A DNA stretch of 13,581 bases. Source: Bordetella parapertussis (GTDB lineage Bacteria; Pseudomonadota; Gammaproteobacteria; Burkholderiales; Burkholderiaceae_B). The stretch covers positions 1 through 13,581 of the forward strand of contig CAMEAW010000067.1 of assembly GCA_945911685.1 (NCBI GenBank), given 5' to 3'. The notes below the pieces were generated by a model that was given only the letters and a program-made list of their open reading frames with translations, searched no databases and was not told the DNA's origin. Both the position numbers and the translations under genes were made by a program. Position 1 is the first letter of the stretch, and the number at the start of each line of letters is the position of its first letter. Positions 1-5,181 of this stretch are shown in pieces.

Positions 1-145
1 TCTGCCCGAGGGCGCTGAAGCCTTTGTCACCACCCGCGTCAAAATGGGCCAAAGCTCAAACGTACACGCTTTGGTCAAGGCCGATGGCAAGTGGTATATC
101 GCGACAAAAGAAATTAAGGTCACGCTCGGTGGTTGCGGCGGCTAA
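1..145 (+). CDS. soxY: SoxY, sulfur-carrier subunit of SoxYZ (3' end only)
   Basis: Only the last 47 codons are in the window; the gene starts before base 1. The frame beginning at base 2 reads to a TAA at 143-145 and ends in V-T-L-G-G-C-G-G. This C-terminal GGCGG arm is diagnostic of SoxY, whose cysteine covalently carries the sulfur intermediates of thiosulfate oxidation between SoxAX, SoxB and SoxCD in the periplasm. The preceding residues (TTRVKMGQSSNVHALVKADG) fit the SoxY immunoglobulin-like fold. soxZ follows after 56 bp in the same direction, the usual pairing, so the two are almost certainly cotranscribed. The promoter lies outside the window. Seen: the motif and the neighbour. Known: the swinging-arm role of SoxY. 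Confidence 0.96.
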   Translation, partial: LPEGAEAFVTTRVKMGQSSNVHALVKADGKWYIATKEIKVTLGGCGG

Positions 146-201
146 GGCACGCAACATACGCTTTCTAAGATCAAATTTAAGACATTTAAAAAGGAATCAT
201 C

Positions 202-513
202 ATGGCAGATCCAATGCGCATTCGCGCCGCTGAAAAAGACGGCATCGTCGACGTCAAGGTTTTGATGAAGCACGACATGGAATCCGGTCAACGTAAAGAT
301 GCAGCGGGCGCCACCATCCCTGCTTTTTTTATCAAAACGGTGATCGCCCAAGTGAAAGGTAAAACCGTTTTTACCGCTGAATTCGGCCCCGCTGTCTCAA
401 AAGATCCTTTTTTGAATTTTAAATTCAAAGGCGCAGCAAAAGGCGATGAGATCGTCGTCGACTGGGTAGATAACTCTGGCGACAAACGCAGCGATAAAGC
501 AAAGATCACCTGA
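202..513 (+). CDS. soxZ: SoxZ, partner subunit of the SoxYZ sulfur carrier
   Basis: A 103-residue protein, the normal length for SoxZ. It begins MADPMRIRAAEKDGIVDVKV and includes the stretch IPAFFIKTVIAQ followed by a repeated beta-strand pattern (GKTVFTAEFGPAVSKDPFLNFKFKG), typical of the SoxZ immunoglobulin-like fold. SoxZ has no export signal of its own and is known to leave the cytoplasm bound to SoxY. It shapes the complex that presents the SoxY arm to SoxAX and SoxB. The ATG at 202 is preceded by an AAGGA ribosome site about 8 bases upstream. It sits between soxY and soxA. The 173-bp gap to the soxA start is longer than the other gaps in the cluster. Confidence 0.96.
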   Translation: MADPMRIRAAEKDGIVDVKVLMKHDMESGQRKDAAGATIPAFFIKTVIAQVKGKTVFTAEFGPAVSKDPFLNFKFKGAAKGDEIVVDWVDNSGDKRSDKAKIT

Positions 514-686
514 TGCAAGTGAGCGGCAAAAAATCTCATTCCCGCCACTAACTTCTGAGCGACTCTCAGTCAGTGCTATTGACGCTGCAAACGTCTCAAT
601 GCTTCACCGATAGTCATTGCAAACAAAGCGGTTGCTGCCAGTACTTTCAGTTTGCTGTTTACGCTGCCTCAATTCAGGATCCAATC
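514..686 (+). other. soxZ-soxA spacer and soxA ribosome site
   Basis: This is the longest gap inside the sox operon. The soxA reading frame stays open through most of it, back to a GTG at 573. The 38 residues that would be added are cysteine-rich, unlike any SoxA leader, and would precede an intact signal peptide. An AGGA at 676-679, seven bases before the ATG at 687, supports starting soxA at 687. I see no convincing terminator, and a TTGACG at 579-584 lacks a well-placed -10 element. The spacer may be a long untranslated leader or may hide an internal promoter. Confidence 0.5.
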
Positions 687-1490
687 ATGAAAATAAAATA
701 TGCATCCTTCCTTTTAGCAAGCTTGCTTAGTCTGGGCACAGCACCCGTCTTTTCGCAAAGCACCAGCGATGAAATCGCCAAATATCGCGAGATGATTGCC
801 GACGGTAATCCGTCAGAGCTTTATGAAATGGCGGGTGAAGAACTTTGGAAAAAACCTGCCGGACCCAAACAGGCAACACTCGAAAAGTGTGATCTTGGTC
901 TGGGCCCCGGTGTAGTGCATGGCGCATCAGCTCAACTGCCGCGCTATTTCAAGGACACCGATCGCGTACAAGATCTTGAGTCACGCTTGATGACCTGCAT
1001 GGAGACCTTGCAAGGGATCGCGCAGCAAGACGTGATCAACGGCGCCTTCGGTAAGGGCGTTCGTAAAGATATTGAAGCGGTTGTGGCCTATGTTGTGACG
1101 CATTCAAAAGACATGAAAATTAACGTACCTGCTACGCACCCAAAAGAAAAAGAAATGGTGGCCTTGGGTAAAAAGATGTTTTTCTTTCAGGGTGGGCCAA
1201 TGGATTTCTCATGCGCCTCGTGTCACTCAGTCAAAGATCAGCGCATTCGCCTGCAAGATCTGCCTGACCTCACCACCCAAGCAGGTGCAGCCTTGGGCTG
1301 GGGCGCTTGGCCAGCCTATCGCGTCTCAAGCGGAGAGTTCTGGACCATGCAACGCCGCCTGAATGATTGCTTCAGACAGCAACGTTTGCCGTTTCCGATT
1401 TATGGTTCTGATGTCACCATTGCGTTGTCAATCTTTATGGCAAACAAAGGTGATGGCGGCATCGTGCAAACACCCGGCCTCAAACGCTAA
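687..1490 (+). CDS. soxA: SoxA, c-type cytochrome subunit of SoxAX (single-heme form)
   Basis: SoxA with SoxX oxidatively couples thiosulfate to the SoxY cysteine in the periplasm, as an L-cysteine S-thiosulfotransferase. From the ATG at 687 the product has 267 residues, with a Sec signal peptide at about 1-23 ending near PVFSQ. One heme motif, CASCH, lies at 176-180. The cysteine in RRLNDCFRQQR (Cys228) matches the distal heme ligand, which is modified to a persulfide in characterised SoxA proteins. The N-terminal CxxCH of diheme SoxA is absent: only Cys68 (EKCDLG) and Cys104 (LMTCME) remain. These probably form the disulfide that replaces heme 1 in monoheme SoxA such as that of Starkeya novella. 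The start was chosen for its signal peptide and AGGA ribosome site. soxX follows after 32 bp. Confidence 0.95.
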   Translation: MKIKYASFLLASLLSLGTAPVFSQSTSDEIAKYREMIADGNPSELYEMAGEELWKKPAGPKQATLEKCDLGLGPGVVHGASAQLPRYFKDTDRVQDLESRLMTCMETLQGIAQQDVINGAFGKGVRKDIEAVVAYVVTHSKDMKINVPATHPKEKEMVALGKKMFFFQGGPMDFSCASCHSVKDQRIRLQDLPDLTTQAGAALGWGAWPAYRVSSGEFWTMQRRLNDCFRQQRLPFPIYGSDVTIALSIFMANKGDGGIVQTPGLKR

Positions 1491-1522
1491 GTCAAACAAC
1501 ACAGCTCAGGATAATTTCACTT

Positions 1523-2146
1523 ATGAACACTCTATACGTTCGTTATTTCACGACTGCCGTGTTGCTCTCCTGCTTGTCGCTTGGCGTTCAAGCGCAGACC
1601 GTTGACGCAAAGTTTGAAGCGATGCTCAGTAGTGGCTTCAGAGCGCAAGGAATTGCCGGTCTAGATCGGCTCAAGCAAGATCCAATCCAAGCGCTCTGCT
1701 CAGACCCAGACGTCCGCAACACACCTGCGGCACAGAAAGTTTTAATTGAAGAACAAACGAAGGCGATGGCGGCAATTAAACCGCCAGCAGACGGAAAGTA
1801 TTTAGGTAGCTGGAAAGCAGGTGAAGCCGTTGCACAAAGCGGTCGCGGTGCAACCTGGTCAGACACGACCAAAGCACCCAATGGCGGTGGCTGCTACAAC
1901 TGCCATCAAATTAGCAAGCAAGAAATTTCATATGGCAACATCGGCCCATCTTTAACCGGCTACGGCAAGACACGCGGCACTAGCGAAGCGATTTTGACCT
2001 ACACCTGGAACCGCATCAACAATTCAAAAGCGTATAACGCTTGCAGCAATATGCCTCGCATGGCGCATTTCAACTTACTGACTGAACAGCAAATTAAAGA
2101 TGTGATGGCCTTGTTGCTTGACCCTGAATCACCAGTCAATAAATAG
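1523..2146 (+). CDS. soxX: SoxX, monoheme c-type cytochrome subunit of SoxAX
   Basis: A 207-residue protein with a Sec signal peptide (about 1-24, ending GVQAQ), a heme-attachment motif CYNCH at 124-128 and a downstream SNMPRM segment in which Met177 is the likely distal heme-iron ligand. The C-terminal LTEQQIKDVMALLLDPESP is the closing helix typical of SoxX. In the SoxAX complex this subunit passes electrons from thiosulfate conjugation to small periplasmic cytochromes. About 95 mature residues precede the heme domain, making it one of the longer SoxX types. Cys59 and Cys174 might form a disulfide, which is a guess. An AGG at 1508-1510 lies about 12 bases before the ATG. soxB begins 14 bp after the stop, so tight cotranscription is expected. 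Confidence 0.95.
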   Translation: MNTLYVRYFTTAVLLSCLSLGVQAQTVDAKFEAMLSSGFRAQGIAGLDRLKQDPIQALCSDPDVRNTPAAQKVLIEEQTKAMAAIKPPADGKYLGSWKAGEAVAQSGRGATWSDTTKAPNGGGCYNCHQISKQEISYGNIGPSLTGYGKTRGTSEAILTYTWNRINNSKAYNACSNMPRMAHFNLLTEQQIKDVMALLLDPESPVNK

Positions 2147-2160
2147 GCGTTGGGCGCGAC

Positions 2161-3882
2161 ATGATGAATCGTAGAGAGTTTATGCAATTGCTAGCGATCG
2201 CTTCTGCTGGCGGCCTGGCGTTGCAGTCAGGCACAGCGTCAGCACAAGCGGCGGCCAATGCCTTTTACGATCTTCCTAAATTTGGTAATGTGCATTTGCT
2301 GCACTTTACCGATTGCCACGCTCAACTCAATCCGATTTATTTTCGCGAACCCAATGTCAACCTTGGGTTTGGTGATCAGTTAGGCAAAGCGCCGCACTTG
2401 GTCGGCGAGCATCTTCTGAAAGCATTTGGTATTGCCCCAGGCAGTCGCGACGCTCACGCTTTTACTTATCTTGATTTTGAAGCCGCGGCAAAAACCTACG
2501 GAAAAGTCGGTGGCTTTGCTCACTTGGCAACCTTGGTCAAACGTTTAAAAGCCTCGCGCCCTGGCGCCTTGCTTCTGGATGGTGGTGACACCTGGCAAGG
2601 CTCGGGTACCTCGCTCTGGACCAACGGCCAAGACATGGTGGATGCTTGCCTGGCGATGGGCGTTGACATCATGACTGCGCACTGGGAGATGACCCTGGGC
2701 GAAAAGCGTGTGCAAGAAATCGTCGAAAAAGATTTCAACAATAAGGTTTCATTTTTAGCGCAAAACATTAAGACTACAGATTTTGGGGATCCTGTTTTTG
2801 AGGCCTATACCCTCAGAGAGATGAATGGTGTGTCGGTCGCGATTATTGGTCAAGCCTTTCCGTATACGCCAATCGCCAACCCGCGCTATATGGTTGAAAA
2901 CTGGACGTTCGGCATCGAAGAAGAAAACATGCAGAAGGTGGTCGACGAGGTGCGAGGCAAAGGCGCAAAAGTCGTCGTGCTGCTTTCGCACAATGGCATG
3001 GATGTCGACCTGAAGATGGCGAGTCGTGTGCAAGGCATTGACGCGATCTTAGGCGGGCACACGCATGATGGCGTCCCGGCTCCGATCCGGGTCACCAACA
3101 AAGGTGGCGTCACCTTAGTCACCAATGCCGGTTCGAACGGAAAGTTTTTAGGTGTTTTAGATTTTGACGTGAAGGCCGGCAAGGTCTCTGATGTGCGTTA
3201 TAAATTAATGCCAGTGTTCTCTGACCTGTTGCCCGCTGATCCAGACATGGCAGCCTTAATCAAAAAATTACGCAGCCCGTTTGAAACTAAGTTGGCTCAA
3301 CCTTTGGCCGTCACCGAAGGTCTGTTGTACCGCCGCGGTAACTTTAACGGTAGCTTTGATCAGCTCATTCTTGATGGCTTAATGGCAGTCAAAGACGCAC
3401 CGATTGCTTTCTCTCCTGGCTTTCGCTGGGGCACGTCGCTATTACCCGGTCAAACGATCACCTTCGAACACTTGATGGATCAAACGGCCATCACCTACCC
3501 TTACACCACCACCACAATGATGAAAGGTGACATGCTCAAGACGATTCTTGAAGACGTCGCCGATAATCTGTTCAATCCTGATCCCTATTATCAACAGGGT
3601 GGCGACATGGTGCGCGTGGGTGGACTGCAGTACGCGATTGACCCAACCGCTGGGGCCGGAAAACGCATTTCAGACATGCGCCTGGGCGGTAAGCTCATCG
3701 ACGCAAACAGCACCTATAAGGTCGCCGGTTGGGCGCCTGTCTCAGAAGAAGCCAAGCAGGCTGGCGGTGAACCAATATGGGACTTGATGACCAAGTACCT
3801 GAAAGATATCAAAACAGTCAAAGCAAGCCCGTTAAATATGCCAACTATTAAGGGCACGGCTAATAATCCGGGGCTGGCGTAA
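2161..3882 (+). CDS. soxB: SoxB, di-manganese thiosulfohydrolase
   Basis: SoxB releases sulfate from the SoxY-bound S-thiosulfonate in the periplasm. The 573-residue length is normal. The N-terminus carries a twin-arginine signal (NRREFMQLLAIASAGG, Arg4-Arg5; cleavage near ASA at 26-28), as expected for a folded metalloenzyme. The metallophosphoesterase/5'-nucleotidase core shows LLHFTDCHAQLNP (Asp51, His53), LLDGGDTWQGSGTSLWTNGQDM (Asp143), TAHWEMTLG (His174; SoxB has His where nucleotidases have Asn), LLSHNGMD (His277) and LGGHTHDG (His300, His302). These are the expected metal ligands and all are present. The C-terminal substrate domain spans roughly 380-560. Two adjacent ATGs (2161, 2164) are possible starts; both keep the Tat motif. 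It is the last recognised core sox gene here. Confidence 0.97.
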   Translation: MMNRREFMQLLAIASAGGLALQSGTASAQAAANAFYDLPKFGNVHLLHFTDCHAQLNPIYFREPNVNLGFGDQLGKAPHLVGEHLLKAFGIAPGSRDAHAFTYLDFEAAAKTYGKVGGFAHLATLVKRLKASRPGALLLDGGDTWQGSGTSLWTNGQDMVDACLAMGVDIMTAHWEMTLGEKRVQEIVEKDFNNKVSFLAQNIKTTDFGDPVFEAYTLREMNGVSVAIIGQAFPYTPIANPRYMVENWTFGIEEENMQKVVDEVRGKGAKVVVLLSHNGMDVDLKMASRVQGIDAILGGHTHDGVPAPIRVTNKGGVTLVTNAGSNGKFLGVLDFDVKAGKVSDVRYKLMPVFSDLLPADPDMAALIKKLRSPFETKLAQPLAVTEGLLYRRGNFNGSFDQLILDGLMAVKDAPIAFSPGFRWGTSLLPGQTITFEHLMDQTAITYPYTTTTMMKGDMLKTILEDVADNLFNPDPYYQQGGDMVRVGGLQYAIDPTAGAGKRISDMRLGGKLIDANSTYKVAGWAPVSEEAKQAGGEPIWDLMTKYLKDIKTVKASPLNMPTIKGTANNPGLA

Positions 3883-3951
3883 ACTCGTTTCACGCTTAGC
3901 CTCTGAGCCCGTTCCGTTTTATGGGCCAGTCATGTGCGCTGTTTCAACAAC

Positions 3952-3957
3952 AAAGGA
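3952..3957 (+). promoter_or_regulatory. Ribosome binding site fixing the DsrE-like start at 3963
   Basis: AAAGGA lies five bases before the ATG at 3963. An earlier in-frame ATG at 3921 has no such site and would put 14 extra residues in front of a complete signal peptide, so 3963 is preferred. Confidence 0.75.
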
Positions 3958-3962
3958 TTCTC

Positions 3963-4397
3963 ATGTCAGCACAACTCAAACAAACCGCGTGCGGCCTGCT
4001 CTTAATACTCGGAGTGTTGAGCCTGGGCTCAGCAGCTGCGCAATCTAGCGTGGTCTATCACCTCGACAACGCTTCGATCCAGGGCTTAAAAGGGCTACGC
4101 AATATTCGCAATCATTTAGACGTAGCACCTCAGACAAAAATCGTTGTAGTCACCCACGCCGAGGGCGTCGACCTGCTGATCGAAGGTGCTAAGGATGAAA
4201 AGAATGCCGTCGAGTATGCGCCCTTGATCGCCGCGCTCAAGTCGCGCGGGGTACGCTTTGAAATCTGCGAAATCACACTCAAGAACCGTAAACTTAGCAA
4301 AGACCAATTTATTCTGGATGCTGAGTTCACACCTTCAGGGGTTGTGCGCATTGCTGATTTGCAGTTTCAAGACCGGTACGCATACGTCAAACCATAG
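3963..4397 (+). CDS. Exported DsrE-family protein, probable periplasmic sulfur-handling accessory
   Basis: A 144-residue protein with a clear Sec signal peptide (hydrophobic CGLLLILGVLSLGSAAA, cleavage near 26). The mature part has the DsrE/DsrF-like alpha/beta pattern: VVYHLDNAS, then IRNHLDV, KIVVVTHAEGVDLLIEGA, an EYAPLIAALKSRGVRFEICEITLKNRKL block and a final GVVRIADLQFQDRYAYVKP. Cys102, in FEIC, is the position where this family carries its conserved, potentially sulfur-accepting cysteine. Classical DsrE proteins are cytoplasmic sulfur relays, so the signal peptide marks this as the exported branch often encoded beside sox genes. It lies 80 bp after soxB in the same direction and is probably part of the operon. 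A role in carrying or sensing sulfane sulfur is inferred and no reaction is proven. The only cysteine of the mature protein is Cys102. Confidence 0.82.
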   Translation: MSAQLKQTACGLLLILGVLSLGSAAAQSSVVYHLDNASIQGLKGLRNIRNHLDVAPQTKIVVVTHAEGVDLLIEGAKDEKNAVEYAPLIAALKSRGVRFEICEITLKNRKLSKDQFILDAEFTPSGVVRIADLQFQDRYAYVKP

Positions 4398-4405
4398 TGG
4401 CAAAA

Positions 4406-4525
4406 ATTATTAGGCGTATTTTGATCTGACGCATTTTGATTGCCCGAATGTTGATTGACCGAATGTTGATTAACTGTATGTTGATTGACTGTATGTTGAT
4501 TGACTGTATGTCTATCGACCGTATT
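4406..4525. repeat. 15-bp tandem repeat array between convergent genes
   Basis: Eight consecutive 15-bp units can be laid end to end. The best-conserved core is five units, 4436-4510, with consensus TTGATTGACYGWATG. Units at 4481-4495 and 4496-4510 are identical; 4451-4465 and 4466-4480 differ at a few positions. Degenerate units flank the core at 4406-4420, 4421-4435 and 4511-4525. The last unit overlaps the final four codons (Tyr-Gly-Arg-stop) of the thioredoxin gene on the - strand. Units have no internal dyad and no spacers, so this is neither a terminator hairpin nor a CRISPR array. Confidence 0.9.
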
Positions 4526-5000
4526 TTTTAAGCTCAACAAGATCAGCGTCGACCATCAGACCAAAGTCTTTCTGCACCACTTTGCCCTGAGGATTTACCA
4601 CGTAGAGCTCTGGAATACCGCGCCGCTTGCCTAGTGTTGCCGACCACTCTGGGGTCATCATGGCGGTCAAAAACGGCAAGGCATGTTCCTCGGCGTAATT
4701 TTTAGCGCTGAACTCATCGCGATCAACCGAGAGCGCCACAATAACGGCCTTATCCGGCGATAGTAGCGGGGCAAGTTTTTGTAGATTGAGATTTTGCTTG
4801 TGGCAGTAGGGGCACCACGAGGCCCATATTTGAATGATCAGGTACTTCCCAGCCAGCTGCTCTGCAGTGATCGTCTGGCCGTTAAACGAAGTCAGCCCCG
4901 AGACACGAATCGTTTGCCCCACCTCAACAGCACGCGCGAACTGACCGCTGGTGCAAAAAAGCAAGATCAGACTTAGACAACAGCTGCGAAGAATGTTCAT
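4512..5000 (-). CDS. Exported TlpA/SoxW-like thioredoxin
   Basis: A 162-residue thioredoxin-fold protein with an N-terminal signal peptide (LSLILLFCTSGQFARA, cleavage near residue 24). The active site WASWCPYC puts the redox cysteines at 63 and 66, and the cis-proline loop is GIPELYVV (Pro130). The order QTITAEQLAGKYLIIQIWASWC...VIVALSVDRDEFSA...VNPQGKVVQ is that of TlpA/ResA-type periplasmic thioredoxins. Next to a sox operon this matches the SoxW/SoxS role, keeping SoxY or other Sox cysteines reduced. That function is inferred, and the usual membrane electron donor (SoxV/CcdA type) is not in the window. The gene converges on the DsrE-like gene and diverges from sulP. No good ribosome site is visible before the ATG. 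The extreme C-terminus is encoded by a degenerate copy of the adjacent 15-bp repeat. Confidence 0.88.
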   Translation of the reverse strand: MNILRSCCLSLILLFCTSGQFARAVEVGQTIRVSGLTSFNGQTITAEQLAGKYLIIQIWASWCPYCHKQNLNLQKLAPLLSPDKAVIVALSVDRDEFSAKNYAEEHALPFLTAMMTPEWSATLGKRRGIPELYVVNPQGKVVQKDFGLMVDADLVELKKYGR

Positions 5001-5108
5001 AGAAATTTAAAGCCGGAAAGAGCAGTTTAGAGAACTCAAGATTCAAGATAGTAAAACCAGAAGGCCATGAAACTCAAAGGTTCAGAAATTAAAAACCTCA
5101 AAGAGCAC

Positions 5109-5138
5109 ATTACATTATATATTAATATATAATGTAAT
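5109..5138. promoter_or_regulatory. Perfect 30-bp AT-rich palindrome, candidate operator
   Basis: Bases 5109-5123 (ATTACATTATATATT) are exactly complementary in reverse to 5124-5138, with no spacer. The element lies in the 181-bp region between the divergent thioredoxin and sulP genes. It contains a TATAAT on each strand (+ 5128-5133; - 5119-5114), so a protein bound here could block both promoters. An extra CACATTAC half-site-like copy at 5154-5161 repeats 5106-5113. AT-rich palindromes are typical operators of ArsR-family repressors, including the persulfide sensors of the BigR/SqrR group, but no such gene is in view. It is not followed by a T-tract, so it is not a terminator. Confidence 0.7.
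5128..5133 (+). promoter_or_regulatory. Possible -10 element for sulP
   Basis: A perfect TATAAT sits in the right half of the palindrome, about 50 bases before the TTG start of sulP. No good TTGACA-like -35 sequence is found 16-18 bases upstream. A promoter here would be weak or activator-dependent, or the match may be an accident of the AT-rich palindrome. Confidence 0.35.
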
Positions 5139-5181
5139 TATATACACCAAAATCACATTACCATAAAGCTCAACACAACTC

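Noticed and set aside
619..655. GCAAAC...GTTTGC inverted repeat in the soxZ-soxA spacer
   Set aside because: Only six paired bases around a 25-base loop; not a credible RNA structure on this evidence.
573..686. In-frame GTG giving SoxA a 38-residue N-terminal extension
   Set aside because: It would bury a well-formed signal peptide inside the protein, and an AGGA ribosome site supports the ATG at 687.
1588..1881. 97-codon open frame antisense to soxX
   Set aside because: Shadow of a well-supported gene; no recognisable domain, ribosome site or independent support.
2755..3182. Overlapping antisense open frames within soxB
   Set aside because: They overlap the conserved SoxB catalytic region in other frames and resemble no known family.
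4406..4525. CRISPR array or transcription terminator
   Set aside because: Units are 15 bp, directly abutting with no spacers, and have no internal dyad or T-tract after a stem.
5032..5097. Imperfect direct repeat (GAACTCAAGATTCA... and AAACTCAAAGGTTCA...)
   Set aside because: The match needs several gaps and mismatches in A-rich sequence; it may be composition alone.
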